In this document: in pieces, positions 25,637 through 34,104 of the stretch
Layout of the letters: each line of letters opens with the position of its first letter
Numbering within the stretch: position 1 is the stretch's first letter
Assembly: GCF_900177685.1 (NCBI RefSeq)
Contig: NZ_FXAY01000004.1
Location: 186,001-250,000 of the forward strand
Direction of reading: 5' to 3'
DNA: 64,000 nucleotides
Origin: Agreia pratensis
GTDB lineage: Bacteria; Actinomycetota; Actinomycetes; Actinomycetales; Microbacteriaceae
The notes under the pieces: model-generated
Seen by the model: only the letters and a program-made list of their open reading frames with translations
What the model was told of the DNA's origin: nothing
Databases searched by the model: none
Position numbers and translations under genes: made by a program

Positions 25637-26512
25637 ATGACGCTGCGCCTGATGGCCGTGCACGCGCACCCCGACGACGAATCGAGCAAGGGCGCCGCGA
25701 CTTATGCCTACTACCTCGACCGCGGCGTCGAGGTCATGGTGGTGAGCTGCACCGGCGGAGAGCGCGGAAGCATCCTCAACGAGTCGCTCGCCGAGCGACG
25801 CCATGCCGAGCGCGATATGGCAGGTCTTCGTCGATACGAGATGGCCGCGGCGCAGAAGGTCGTGGGCTTCGAGCACCGCTGGCTGGGCTATGCCGACTCC
25901 GGCCTTCCTGACGAGGGCGAGCCTCTGCCCGCGAACGCGTTCGCGACGATTCCGGTCGAGATATCGGCGGAGCCGCTCGTGCGTCTCATCCGCGAGTTCA
26001 AGCCGCAGGTGCTACTCACCTACGACGAGAACGGCGGCTACCCCCACCCCGACCACATTCGCACTCACGAGGTCTCGGTGCGCGCTCTCGAGGCAGCATC
26101 TGATGCCTCTGCGTACCCTGACGCGGGCGAGCCGTGGAGCGTCTCCAAGCTCTACTACGATCGCATCTTCAGCTATCAACGAATGAAAGCGGTCTACGAC
26201 GAGATCGTCGCAACCGACCCCGAGAGCCCGCTCATCACATCCATGACCGAGCTGCGTTCGTGGATGAAGGAGAGCCCGTTCCTCGCCACCACGCAGGTGC
26301 CGGCCGGCGCATTCTTCGAGGTGCGTGACAACGCTCTCCGAGCGCACGCCAGCCAGGTATCGCCCGACAGTCAGTTCTTCTTCTGGCCCAACGAACTTCA
26401 ACTCAAGGCGTGGCCCTTCGAGGACTATCAGCTCATCTCGTCGAAGGTAGAGACCACAATGCCAGAAGCTGATCTGTTCGCCGGAATCGAGGATGACCAT
26501 GTACAGCGTTGA
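25637..26512 (+). CDS. mca: Mycothiol S-conjugate amidase
   Basis: A 291-aa LmbE-like zinc amidase that cleaves mycothiol S-conjugates to a mercapturic acid and GlcN-Ins, detoxifying electrophiles in actinobacteria. The zinc motif is AVHAHPDDESSKG (His11, Asp14 region), with downstream LTYDENGGYPHPDHIRTHE completing the site. ATG 25637 was chosen over an upstream ATG because the family begins with MTLRLMAVHAHPDDE and GAGGAG precedes it. Its last codons overlap the start of a small membrane protein gene by 20 nt. Confidence 0.92.
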   Translation: MTLRLMAVHAHPDDESSKGAATYAYYLDRGVEVMVVSCTGGERGSILNESLAERRHAERDMAGLRRYEMAAAQKVVGFEHRWLGYADSGLPDEGEPLPANAFATIPVEISAEPLVRLIREFKPQVLLTYDENGGYPHPDHIRTHEVSVRALEAASDASAYPDAGEPWSVSKLYYDRIFSYQRMKAVYDEIVATDPESPLITSMTELRSWMKESPFLATTQVPAGAFFEVRDNALRAHASQVSPDSQFFFWPNELQLKAWPFEDYQLISSKVETTMPEADLFAGIEDDHVQR

Positions 26513-26753
26513 TCAGCTCACGGCGACGGTGGCTCACACGCTGCTGCGCGCTGCCGACCAGCCGCAGTTCGATCCGAACACCGTCACGCCCGGCTTCGTC
26601 GGCTTCATCGCGACCTTCGGTGTGGCCGTTCTTGTGATTCTGCTCGTGATCGACATGGTGCGGCGGGTGCGCCGTGTGAACTACCGCGAACAGGTTCGGC
26701 AGCAGCTCGAGCAAGAAGCTCGGGATGCCGATGGCCCGGTAGACGGCGCTTAG
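26493..26753 (+). CDS. Small single-pass membrane protein next to mca
   Basis: 86 aa: about 35 N-terminal residues, one hydrophobic helix (about 34-56, FVGFIATFGVAVLVILLVIDM) and a charged tail with RRVRRVNYREQVRQQLEQE. It overlaps the mca 3' end by 20 nt in another frame, implying co-translation. A small membrane protein at the same place follows mca in mycobacteria (from memory, Rv1083), so it is likely a real conserved gene. Function unknown. The stop overlaps the convergent TetR stop by 4 nt. Confidence 0.7.
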   Translation: MTMYSVDQLTATVAHTLLRAADQPQFDPNTVTPGFVGFIATFGVAVLVILLVIDMVRRVRRVNYREQVRQQLEQEARDADGPVDGA

Positions 26754-27319
26754 CGGGAGATCGCGTCCCAGAGGCGTTCGATATCGCCGGCCATGTCTAC
26801 CGAGCGGTCGAGCGCCCACTGGATCTGGATGCCGTCTGCGACAGCGATGAGGACACGTGCGACGTGCTCGGGGTCGAGGTCAGCCCTGACCGTGCCCGAC
26901 GCCTGACGGTCCCGTACGACTTCGGCGAGTTCGCCACGAACGAAGGCGAACCGCTCCATGAAGAACGCGTGCGCAGGGTGTGACGGGTCTTCTGCGGCTG
27001 CTGCGAGAGTGATGTAGAGCTGCACGAGACCTGGAACGTCGCGGTTGTGGCGCATGATCACGAGGAGCCCGTCGAGGAAGTCGCCGTCGGCTGGGTGCGC
27101 GTCCGCGTCTACCTGGTCGCGCTTCTCGAGGATCGCGGTGAGCAGGTGCTCCTTCGAATCGAAGTAGTGCATCAGACCTGTGAGGCTCACGCCTACTTGC
27201 TTTGCGATGTCACGGAGGGACGTGCCGCGGTAGCCCTCTCGGGAGAACACGTCGAGTGCGGCCGTGAGGATCTCCTCTCGGCGCATAACGCCTTTCGCAT
27301 ACGCCCCCCGCTCAGCCAT
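26750..27319 (-). CDS. TetR/AcrR family transcriptional regulator
   Basis: 189 aa. Helix-turn-helix TSLRDIAKQVGVSLTGLMHYF (about residues 33-53) follows a start region MRREEILTAALDVF; the C-terminus is a helical ligand domain. Divergent from the MFS-isomerase-dehydrogenase operon across 150 bp containing a perfect ACTGTA-N5-TACAGT palindrome, its likely operator. TAGCAT lies 6 nt before the ATG with no ribosome-binding site, suggesting a leaderless mRNA. Confidence 0.88.
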   Translation of the reverse strand: MAERGAYAKGVMRREEILTAALDVFSREGYRGTSLRDIAKQVGVSLTGLMHYFDSKEHLLTAILEKRDQVDADAHPADGDFLDGLLVIMRHNRDVPGLVQLYITLAAAAEDPSHPAHAFFMERFAFVRGELAEVVRDRQASGTVRADLDPEHVARVLIAVADGIQIQWALDRSVDMAGDIERLWDAISR

Positions 27320-27325
27320 GTATCG

Positions 27326-27331
27326 ATGCTA
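27326..27331 (-). promoter_or_regulatory. -10 box (TAGCAT) for TetR gene, leaderless spacing
   Basis: On the minus strand TAGCAT is followed by 6 nt and the ATG at 27319. Confidence 0.5.
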
Positions 27332-27386
27332 GGCCACGCCATCACTCGCGAAGTTGACTCTTGCGGGCCGTCCAGGCGAGCTGCAT

Positions 27387-27403
27387 ACTGTAACCCGTAC
27401 AGT
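27387..27403. promoter_or_regulatory. Candidate TetR operator ACTGTA-N5-TACAGT
   Basis: A perfect 6-bp dyad with 5-nt spacer in the middle of the divergent TetR/MFS region. It is just upstream of TTGACT at 27412-27417, a candidate -35 for the MFS operon. Position and size fit a TetR binding site. Confidence 0.55.
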
Positions 27404-27469
27404 GAACGGTTTTGACTATCGAACCGCAAATTTTGTACGTCCACACTCAATGATGAGAGGAACCGGCAC

Positions 27470-28804
27470 ATGACCACAGCTAGTGGATCCGCGGCAGGAA
27501 TACCGTCGGGAATGACAACGGCGACAGCCGCCGTGCGAGGCGATCAGGCTTTCCCCCCGCCGACAGATCCGGCGAAACCGAGTTACGTCGCCTGGCTGCT
27601 CATTGCGCAGCTGGTCTTCTTCATCGCACTTCTCGGGCCCGCAATCGTGGGAATCGGGCTCAAGATCCAGTCACTCGTGGACGCCGGGGTGATCGCCGAG
27701 AACGGGGCTACCGGCGCGGCCGCCGTGCTCGGAGGCTTCGGTGCGCTCTTCGCAACCATCGCGAACGTCGTCTTCGGCCGCCTCTCGGACCGCACCACGA
27801 GTCGCTGGGGCCGCCGCCGCATCTGGATCGTCACGGGCACCGTGATCATGACCGTCGCCTTCCTGCTCATGGCCATCGCGCCAAACCTCCTCTATGCCAC
27901 CATCGGCTGGTCGCTCGCGCAGCTCGGCGCGAACATGGCCCTCGCGCCGTTCATCGCGACGATCGCGGACCAGGTTCCGAAGTTTCAGCGGGGCAAGATC
28001 ACGGCAGCGCTCGGCATCGCTCAGAATGTCGGCGTCCTCGGCGGAACCTACGTCGCGCAAGCCTTCGTGGGGCAGCTGGTCATCATGTTCGTGGCGCCGG
28101 CCGTCGTGGCGATCGTCGTAATGGTCATCTTTGTGGTTGTGCTGCCGGATCGTCGCCTGCCCTTCGCCCCGCCGCGCGCCACCCTCCGCAACTGGGCCGA
28201 GACGTTCTGGGTAAGCCCGCGCAAGAATCCCGACTTCGCACTCGCCTGGTGGTCACGGTTCCTGATCACCTTCGCGGCCTTCGGATTCACGACTTTCCGC
28301 TTCTTCTACCTCCTCAACCACATCGGGGTGCCGGAGGGCGACGTCCTCGGCGTCATCTCCACGAGCGTGCTCATCTACACGATCGCTCTCGTCGCCGCGA
28401 GCTACTTCGCCGGTTGGCTCTCTGACCGCTTGGGTCGCCGCAAGGTCTTCGTCTGGAGCTCGACCGCACTGTTCGCGATCGGCACGTTCGCGCTGATCTT
28501 CGTGCAAGATGTCAGCGGTTTCTTCATACTCGAGGCACTCCTGGGCCTGGCCTTCGGCATCTACGTGGGTGTCGATCTCGCCCTCGTCGTCGACGTGCTG
28601 CCCAATCCCGAGGACTCAGGCAAAGACCTCGGGGTGTTCAATATCGCCAACGCGCTTCCTCAGACACTCGCACCCCTCGTCGGCGGAATCCTCGTCTACG
28701 TCAGTGATCCGACCGGTAACAACTACGGGCTCTGGTTCTCGGTCTGCGCGGTAGCTGCGATCGTGGGAGCACTCGTCATTTTTCCCATCAAGAAAGTCAA
28801 ATAG
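27470..28804 (+). CDS. MFS transporter (sugar-type, paralogue of the MFS at 9.2 kb)
   Basis: A 444-aa, ~12-helix major facilitator. The loop motifs RLSDRTTSRWGRRRIWI and WLSDRLGRRKVFVW mark the two halves, and VVDVLPNPEDSGKDLGVFNIANALPQ is the shared signature with the MFS at 9243. GAGAGGAAC precedes the ATG. Being first in an operon with a sugar-phosphate isomerase/epimerase-like enzyme and a Gfo/Idh/MocA dehydrogenase, it probably imports a polyol, inositol or unusual sugar; the substrate cannot be named from sequence. A small hairpin (CGTGGT/ACCACG) lies between it and the next gene. Confidence 0.88.
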   Translation: MTTASGSAAGIPSGMTTATAAVRGDQAFPPPTDPAKPSYVAWLLIAQLVFFIALLGPAIVGIGLKIQSLVDAGVIAENGATGAAAVLGGFGALFATIANVVFGRLSDRTTSRWGRRRIWIVTGTVIMTVAFLLMAIAPNLLYATIGWSLAQLGANMALAPFIATIADQVPKFQRGKITAALGIAQNVGVLGGTYVAQAFVGQLVIMFVAPAVVAIVVMVIFVVVLPDRRLPFAPPRATLRNWAETFWVSPRKNPDFALAWWSRFLITFAAFGFTTFRFFYLLNHIGVPEGDVLGVISTSVLIYTIALVAASYFAGWLSDRLGRRKVFVWSSTALFAIGTFALIFVQDVSGFFILEALLGLAFGIYVGVDLALVVDVLPNPEDSGKDLGVFNIANALPQTLAPLVGGILVYVSDPTGNNYGLWFSVCAVAAIVGALVIFPIKKVK

Positions 28805-28845
28805 CCCGTGGTTCTTGAAGACCACGATCGAAAGGTGAATCACTC

Positions 28846-29673
28846 ATGACCCTCCCCATCGCATCCATCCAGCTCTACACGCTGGCCAAAGAATTCGCAG
28901 AAGACCCGAGCGGTTCGCTGGACAAGCTCGCCGCCATCGGTCTCACGCACGTAGAGGCATTCGACTTCGTCGGTCGCCCCGGCGAGATCCGGGCCGCTCT
29001 CGACGCGAGTGGATTGTCTTCTCCGACTGGACACGCTCCTTTGCTCTCCGACCAGCTGTGGACTCCCGACGGCTCCATCCCCACCCCCGCGCCGGAGGTC
29101 GTGTTCGAGGCGGCAGCCACGCTGGGGATGACGGTGGTCATCGACCCCTTCGTCGCCGCTGACCGCTGGCTCACGGAGGATGGCGTCCAAGACATCGCCG
29201 ACCGGCTGAATGCGCGCGCCGAGCTTGCGGCCACGTTCGGTCTCTCGGTCGGGTACCACAACCACGCGCAGGAGTTCATCGCGTCGTTCGACGGTCAGAC
29301 CGCGTTCGAGCGATTCGTCGCGGCGACAGACGAGCGGGTACTGATCGAGCTCGACCTCTTCTGGGCGCTCACGGGTGGCCAGGATGGACCGAGTCTCGTC
29401 TCGCGGCTCGGATCCCGCCTCGTAGCGGTTCACGTGAAAGACGGCATCGCGCCGGCTGAGAATCCTTTCGCGCCGGGAGCTGCTCCGTTCGGTTCGGAGG
29501 CACTCGACCAGCGTCGACCGGGTGACGGTCAGGTTCCACTCGTCGAGTCGCTTGCGGCCGGCGCGGGCGCCATCAAGTACGCCGTCATCGAGTACGACCA
29601 CGCCCCGGGCGACGTCTTCGCCGACATCCAGGCGAGCTACGACTTTCTCATCGAGGGAGGGTACGCGGCATGA
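28846..29673 (+). CDS. Sugar phosphate isomerase/epimerase-like TIM-barrel protein
   Basis: A 275-aa protein of the xylose isomerase-like/AP-endonuclease-2 superfamily, whose members isomerise or epimerise keto-sugars, inosose derivatives or hydroxypyruvate using a divalent metal. The metal-site strands are recognisable: LTHVEAFDF, GLSVGYHNHAQEF, VLIELDLFW and LVAVHVKDG. GAAAGGTGA precedes the ATG. It overlaps the following dehydrogenase by 4 nt (ATGA). The pairing of this fold with a Gfo/Idh/MocA oxidoreductase is typical of oxidation-isomerisation pathways for sugars and inositols. Confidence 0.82.
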   Translation: MTLPIASIQLYTLAKEFAEDPSGSLDKLAAIGLTHVEAFDFVGRPGEIRAALDASGLSSPTGHAPLLSDQLWTPDGSIPTPAPEVVFEAAATLGMTVVIDPFVAADRWLTEDGVQDIADRLNARAELAATFGLSVGYHNHAQEFIASFDGQTAFERFVAATDERVLIELDLFWALTGGQDGPSLVSRLGSRLVAVHVKDGIAPAENPFAPGAAPFGSEALDQRRPGDGQVPLVESLAAGAGAIKYAVIEYDHAPGDVFADIQASYDFLIEGGYAA

Positions 29674-30800
29674 GCGCACCCATCGGAGTGGGCGTCATCG
29701 GCGCCGGTGTCATCAGCGATACGTACCTCGAGAACCTCAGCTCCTTTCCCGACGTGAGCGTGGTCATCGTCGGCGACCTCGTCGAGGAGCGGGCGAAGAG
29801 TCAAGCGCAGAAACACGGTGTGCCTTCGTGGGGATCTGTCGCAGACGTGCTCGGCCACCCCGATGTACAGGTGGTTGTGAACCTCACGATCCCCGCTGCG
29901 CACATCGAGGTCTCCTCCGCCGCGATCGCGGCGGGCAAACACGTGTGGAGCGAGAAGCCGCTCGGGCTCGACCGAGCCGGTGTGGCGAAGCTGCTGGCAG
30001 ACGCGGCGGATCGGGGGCTTCGCGTGGGCTCGGCGCCGGACACCATCCTGGGTCCGGGATTCCAGACCGCGAAGCGCGCCATCCAGGAGGGCCTCATCGG
30101 GGAGCCGATGTTCGCCACGACCACGTTCCAGACCATTGGTCCAGATCTCTGGCACCCGAGTCCGGAATTTCTCTTCGCTGAAGGCGCCGGCCCGCTGCTC
30201 GACATGGGCCCGTACTACATCAGCGCTCTCGTGAGCCTCTTCGGCCCGGTCGATCGCGTCGCGGCGCTCGGTCGCAAGAAAGCTGAGGAGCGCTTCATTC
30301 ATGCGGGCCCCAATGCGGGAAAGGCCTTTCCCGTCGAGGTGCCAACCTCCCTCCAGCTACTCACCTCGTTCGCGGCGGGTCAGCAGGCCTCGAGCCTGCT
30401 GAGCTTCGACTCGGCGCTCGAACGGCACGGTGTCTTCGAGGTGCACGGTTCGGAAGGATCGCTCATCGTTCCCGACCCCAATCAGTTCGAAGGTCGCAGC
30501 GCCTACCTCACGGCCCGCACATCTCTCGCCGATGGTGACTGGGGCGAGCAGGAGTGGACCGAACTGGAGCAGAAAGGCACCGTCGTCGGGCGGGGTCTCG
30601 GTCTGCTCGACATGGTCCGCGCGATCTCCGAGAATCGCCCGCACATCGCCACCGGGGAACTCGGGTACCACGTGCTCGATGTCATGCTCTCCGCGCAGGA
30701 GTCTGTGGTGAGTGGTGAGTTCGTCGCAATCGGCAGCTCGATTGCCGCGCCGGTTCCGTCTGTACCCGTCGACTTCGACCCCTTCGCACGAACCCTGTAG
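29670..30800 (+). CDS. Gfo/Idh/MocA family NAD(P)-dependent oxidoreductase
   Basis: 376 aa. N-terminal Rossmann motif GVIGAGVISDTYLENL, the family motif VWSEKPLG with the catalytic Lys (about residue 95), and a C-terminal alpha/beta domain that binds the sugar or polyol. It oxidises or reduces a sugar, inositol or related compound with NAD(P). It is the last gene of the TetR-controlled MFS-isomerase-dehydrogenase cassette and ends just before a strong hairpin at 30806-30842. Confidence 0.88.
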   Translation: MSAPIGVGVIGAGVISDTYLENLSSFPDVSVVIVGDLVEERAKSQAQKHGVPSWGSVADVLGHPDVQVVVNLTIPAAHIEVSSAAIAAGKHVWSEKPLGLDRAGVAKLLADAADRGLRVGSAPDTILGPGFQTAKRAIQEGLIGEPMFATTTFQTIGPDLWHPSPEFLFAEGAGPLLDMGPYYISALVSLFGPVDRVAALGRKKAEERFIHAGPNAGKAFPVEVPTSLQLLTSFAAGQQASSLLSFDSALERHGVFEVHGSEGSLIVPDPNQFEGRSAYLTARTSLADGDWGEQEWTELEQKGTVVGRGLGLLDMVRAISENRPHIATGELGYHVLDVMLSAQESVVSGEFVAIGSSIAAPVPSVPVDFDPFARTL

Positions 30801-30805
30801 GGCGA

Positions 30806-30842
30806 CAACCCGAGCTGAGTGGGCGACGCTCGGCTCGGGTTG
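30806..30842. terminator. Hairpin terminator between oxidoreductase and hemolysin III gene
   Basis: A perfect 10-bp inverted repeat CAACCCGAGC / GCTCGGGTTG with a 17-nt loop in the gap between convergent genes. It can act on both strands. Confidence 0.7.
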
Positions 30843-30853
30843 ACCGCGCGGGC

Positions 30854-31558
30854 TCAGCCCCCGTAGGTGGGCTTCAGCACGATGAGCAGGATGGCCGTCC
30901 AATGGCAGAGGAACGCGACCAGGGTCAGCGCGTGGAAGATCTCGTGGAACCCGAAGTGACCAGGGAACGGGTTCGGTCGTTTCAGAGCGTAGACGACGGC
31001 GCCCACCGTGTAGCAGAGGCCCCCGATGAGCACGAGCAGCATCATGGCGGCATTCGTGGCCAGCAGATCGCCGAGGTACATGACGGCGGCCCAGCTCAGC
31101 ACCAGGTACAGCAGAACGTAGAGCCACCGGGGCGCGTCGATCCAGAACACTCTGAATCCGATGCCGAACAAGGCGCCGGCCCAGACGAGGCAGAGCAACA
31201 GGATGCCCTTCTCAGGAGGCAGGGCGAGTACGGCGATCGGGGTGTAGGTTCCCGCGATCAGCAGGAATATGTTGGCATGATCGATGCGCTTGAGAAGCCG
31301 CTTCATTCGCGGCTTCCAGTTGAAGCGGTGATAGAGCGCCGAGTTGCCGAAGAGCAACAGTGACGTCGCCATGAAGACCGCGCTGGCGGCCTTCGCGGCA
31401 GCTCCGTCTGCGAGGCAGATCAAGACAATGCCAGCGACGATCGCCAAGGGGAGCGTGCCCGCGTGGATCCAGCCGCGCCAGGTCGGCTTGATCTCGACGG
31501 GGTGTTCGACCGCGTCGTCGAGCAGGGGGATATTCGGAAGGTCGGCGGGCGCGGGCAT
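30854..31558 (-). CDS. Hemolysin III/PAQR family membrane protein
   Basis: 234 aa, seven hydrophobic helices. Family motifs: SALYHRFNW at the end of helix 2, RIDHANIFLLIAGTYTP in helix 3 and GFHEIFHALTLVAFLCHW in the last helix; the His residues form the zinc site of PAQR proteins. The haemolytic role is historical; the cellular function is unclear, with ceramidase-like or membrane homeostasis roles proposed. ATG 31558 was chosen because a TACTCT box lies 6 nt upstream and the longer frame would run into the divergent uppS promoter. It is next to uppS, as in mycobacteria. Confidence 0.88.
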   Translation of the reverse strand: MPAPADLPNIPLLDDAVEHPVEIKPTWRGWIHAGTLPLAIVAGIVLICLADGAAAKAASAVFMATSLLLFGNSALYHRFNWKPRMKRLLKRIDHANIFLLIAGTYTPIAVLALPPEKGILLLCLVWAGALFGIGFRVFWIDAPRWLYVLLYLVLSWAAVMYLGDLLATNAAMMLLVLIGGLCYTVGAVVYALKRPNPFPGHFGFHEIFHALTLVAFLCHWTAILLIVLKPTYGG

Positions 31559-31564
31559 TGCACC

Positions 31565-31570
31565 AGAGTA
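31565..31570 (-). promoter_or_regulatory. -10 box (TACTCT) for hemolysin III gene
   Basis: Minus-strand TACTCT followed by 6 nt and ATG at 31558; leaderless spacing. It is divergent from the uppS box 47 bp away. Confidence 0.45.
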
Positions 31571-31616
31571 CGCGCCGGCACGTCCGTGCCGCTGTGAGTT
31601 TCTCGACGAAGACGGG

Positions 31617-31622
31617 TAGCGT
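31617..31622 (+). promoter_or_regulatory. -10 box (TAGCGT) for uppS
   Basis: TAGCGT immediately precedes an ATG at 31623, too close to be the start of a leaderless message. The GTG at 31629 lies 6 nt after the box and is in frame, so the start is placed there. Confidence 0.45.
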
Positions 31623-31628
31623 ATGCGT

Positions 31629-32414
31629 GTGTCCATCGAAGAGAAACCACGGGGAAGCGGCTTCCTCTATGGCCTCTACCAGAAGCGACTGAAGCGCGAG
31701 CTCGCCGTCGATGCGCTTCCGCATCACGTCGCGATGATCATCGACGGAAATCGCCGCTGGGCCAAGCAGAGACTTCTCGGCACCGCGGCCCACGGGCATC
31801 GCGCGGGGGCCGCGAAGATGCGCGAGTTCCTCGTCTGGTGCGACGACCTCGGCATCCGGGTTGTCACGCTCTATCTGCTCTCGACCGACAATCTCACGAG
31901 CCGGAACAAAGACGAACTGGACGAACTCGTCGAGATCATCGCCGAGTTGGCGGGTGCGCTCTCCCACTTCCGTGACTGGCGGATCAAGCACGTCGGCAGC
32001 GACCTCGGCTTGCCTCCAACCCTCGTCACGGCGCTCGACGAGGCCGAAGAACGAACGGCCGACCACACTGGGCTCCATGTCAACCTGGCGGTCGGCTACG
32101 GGGGTCGTACCGAGATCGCGGATGCCGTGCGCAGCATCATCCGCGCACACCAGGAACAGGGCCATACGCTCGAAGACCTGGCAGAGAGCATCGATCAGGA
32201 GTTGATCGCCGAGCACCTCTACACGGGCGGCCAGCGCGATCCCGACCTGGTCATCCGCACGTCGGGTGAGCAGCGACTCAGCGATTTCATGCTGTGGCAG
32301 AGCGCGCATAGCGAGTTCTACTTCATGGAGGCGCTCGGGCCGGACATCCGCCAGGTCGACTTCCTCCGTGCCCTCCGCGACTACTCGCGTCGGCACCGTC
32401 GTTTCGGCGGCTGA
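31629..32414 (+). CDS. uppS: Cis-prenyltransferase (isoprenyl transferase, UppS family)
   Basis: A 261-aa cis-prenyltransferase, condensing isopentenyl diphosphate with an allylic diphosphate to make Z-prenyl diphosphates for the cell-wall lipid carrier. Motif 1 is HVAMIIDGNRRWAKQ with the catalytic Asp; AAHGHRAGAAKM, STDNLTSRNKDEL, and near the end DLVIRTSGEQRLSDFMLWQSAHSEFYF follow. Its mycobacterial counterpart in the same neighbourhood makes short-chain Z,E-farnesyl diphosphate (established for Rv1086), so the product length here is open. ATG 31623, two codons earlier, is the alternative start. Confidence 0.9.
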   Translation: MSIEEKPRGSGFLYGLYQKRLKRELAVDALPHHVAMIIDGNRRWAKQRLLGTAAHGHRAGAAKMREFLVWCDDLGIRVVTLYLLSTDNLTSRNKDELDELVEIIAELAGALSHFRDWRIKHVGSDLGLPPTLVTALDEAEERTADHTGLHVNLAVGYGGRTEIADAVRSIIRAHQEQGHTLEDLAESIDQELIAEHLYTGGQRDPDLVIRTSGEQRLSDFMLWQSAHSEFYFMEALGPDIRQVDFLRALRDYSRRHRRFGG

Positions 32415-32467
32415 GCCCGCGGCATCCCGACCCCGCTCGTTTACATGAACGTAACCGAACACGGGGC

Positions 32468-32587
32468 GTGTCGTCACTACGTGAAACACGGTGGCACGTA
32501 GCGTCAAGCACATCAGGTATGGCACCTGGTCGAGTCGGCCACATAAGTACGACTCGGGGAAAACCTAAAGACTTGAGAAAGGCTTAG
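32468..32587 (+). CDS. Possible 39-aa leader peptide/antitoxin ORF upstream of phoH2
   Basis: GTG at 32468, TAG at 32585, in the 230-bp gap between uppS and phoH2. The product would be small and basic, ending [17 protein letters not shown] short ORF (phoAT) directly upstream of mycobacterial phoH2 has been reported to encode its antitoxin, which is why this frame is listed. Against it: third codon positions are not G/C-rich like neighbouring genes and no ribosome-binding site is visible. The same stretch has a 7-bp stem CGAGTCG/CGACTCG and may be a structured leader instead. Confidence 0.25.
   Translation: MSSLRETRWHVASSTSGMAPGRVGHISTTRGKPKDLRKA
32531..32555 (+). promoter_or_regulatory. Stem-loop in the phoH2 leader
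   Basis: Perfect 7-bp stem CGAGTCG / CGACTCG in the phoH2 leader; further downstream CCTAA and TTAGG can also pair. No match to a riboswitch class I know was recognised. It may be a structured 5' leader. Confidence 0.35.
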
Positions 32588-32642
32588 GGGCCGGCTCGCC
32601 ACAGTGATCCGAGTGCAGCATGCGCTCGGGGTTGGAGTAGTC

Positions 32643-34016
32643 GTGGCCGATCGCAATTCCCACCAGTCAACCGACACCGGAGCCCGCACGCGGGCATCCG
32701 GTTCTGCACCGGCAGTCGTGAGCCAGAAGGAACGAACCTACGTTCTGGACACCTCGGTTCTGCTGTCCGATCCGAAGGCGATCTTCCGTTTCGCGGAGCA
32801 TCCCGTGGTTCTTCCCGTGATCGTCATCACAGAACTAGAATCCAAGAGGAACGATCCCGAGATCGGGTATTTCGCCCGGCAGGCGCTGCGTAACCTCGAC
32901 GAACTGCGTGTGCTCCATGAACGGCTCGATTTTCCGATCGCTGTGGGTGAGGGCGGCAGCCTCCGGGTCGAGCTCAACCACTCCAACATGTCGGTGCTTC
33001 CCTCGGGGCTCCAGCTGAACGACAACGACTCGCGCATCCTCGCCGTCGCCCTCAACCTGGCGAATGACGGGCTCGACGTGACCGTCGTCTCGAAAGATCT
33101 GCCGTTGCGGGTCAAAGCGGCCTCGATCGGCCTCGCGGCAGAGGAGTACCGAGCAGAACTGGCGGTCGACTCGGGCTGGACGGGGCTCGCGGACATCACA
33201 CTCGGCTCCGATCAGATGTCGGCACTGTACGAGTCCGAGTCGATGGACACCGACCTCGTCGAGGGGATTCCGGTGAACACGGGGCTGGTGATCCACTCTG
33301 ATCGAGGATCGGCGCTGGGCCGCGTCACGGGCAAGCGCAGCTTCCAGCTCGTTCGGGGCGATCGTGACGTCTTCGGGCTGCACGGTCGGTCGGCCGAGCA
33401 GCGGGTTGCCATCGACATGCTGCTCGACCCTGAGGTCGGAATCATTTCGCTGGGAGGTCGAGCCGGAACGGGAAAGTCGGCTCTGGCCCTCTGCGCGGGA
33501 CTCGAGGCTGTTCTCGAGAAGCAGCAGCACCGCAAGATCATGGTCTTCCGGCCGCTGTACGCAGTCGGCGGGCAGGAACTCGGCTTCCTGCCGGGCGACG
33601 CATCCGAGAAGATGAATCCGTGGGCGCAGGCCGTCTTCGACACGCTCGGATCGATCGTGTCGCAGAACGTCATCGACGAGGTGATCGAACGCAACATCCT
33701 CGAGGTCTTGCCGCTCACTCACATCCGCGGTCGTTCTCTGCATGACGCGTTCGTGATCGTCGACGAGGCCCAGTCGCTCGAGCGCAATGTGCTGCTCACG
33801 GTTCTGAGCCGCATCGGGCAGAACTCGCGCGTCGTACTGACTCACGATGTTGCCCAGCGCGACAACCTTCGAGTGGGGCGTCACGACGGCGTCGCCTCGG
33901 TGATCGAAACGTTGAAGGGACATCCGCTGTTCGGTCACATGACGCTCACCCGGTCGGAGCGCTCGGCCATCGCGGCTCTCGTGACGGAGATGCTGGAGTC
34001 GAACGAACTGGCGTGA
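32643..34016 (+). CDS. phoH2: PhoH2: PIN-domain ribonuclease fused to PhoH RNA helicase/ATPase
   Basis: 457 aa. Residues ~31-160 are a PIN domain ([18 protein letters not shown] with Asp36, VITELESKR, and [11 protein letters not shown] supplying later acidic residues). Residues ~250-457 are a PhoH ATPase with Walker [14 protein letters not shown] and Walker [15 protein letters not shown]. The mycobacterial homologue (Rv1095) is reported to be a sequence-specific RNA helicase and RNase acting as a toxin module. GTG 32643 was chosen because GGAG lies upstream at good spacing; GTG 32604 is possible but adds only poorly conserved residues. The neighbours uppS and fumC match the mycobacterial order. 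Confidence 0.92.
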   Translation: MADRNSHQSTDTGARTRASGSAPAVVSQKERTYVLDTSVLLSDPKAIFRFAEHPVVLPVIVITELESKRNDPEIGYFARQALRNLDELRVLHERLDFPIAVGEGGSLRVELNHSNMSVLPSGLQLNDNDSRILAVALNLANDGLDVTVVSKDLPLRVKAASIGLAAEEYRAELAVDSGWTGLADITLGSDQMSALYESESMDTDLVEGIPVNTGLVIHSDRGSALGRVTGKRSFQLVRGDRDVFGLHGRSAEQRVAIDMLLDPEVGIISLGGRAGTGKSALALCAGLEAVLEKQQHRKIMVFRPLYAVGGQELGFLPGDASEKMNPWAQAVFDTLGSIVSQNVIDEVIERNILEVLPLTHIRGRSLHDAFVIVDEAQSLERNVLLTVLSRIGQNSRVVLTHDVAQRDNLRVGRHDGVASVIETLKGHPLFGHMTLTRSERSAIAALVTEMLESNELA

Positions 34017-34091
34017 TCATCGCGATGCGGGGCGTGCTCGCCTGAGGGAGTCCCTTGTGGATAACTTCTGACGAAACGCCCCGCATCCCGT

Positions 34092-34097
34092 TACCGT
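34092..34097 (+). promoter_or_regulatory. -10 box (TACCGT) for prepilin peptidase gene
   Basis: TACCGT followed by 7 nt and ATG at 34105; leaderless spacing. The GTG at 34096 overlaps the box and is therefore disfavoured as a start. Confidence 0.5.
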
Positions 34098-34104
34098 GGG
34101 GCGC

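Noticed and set aside
27354-27391. TTGACT paired with TACTGT as a promoter in the TetR/MFS gap
   Set aside because: The 26-bp spacing is too long for a normal promoter; TTGACT at 27412 is the better candidate.
32415-32642. Riboswitch of a known class (c-di-AMP, glycine, cobalamin) before phoH2
   Set aside because: A GGGGAAAACC stretch looked suggestive, but none of the conserved cores of these classes could be matched.
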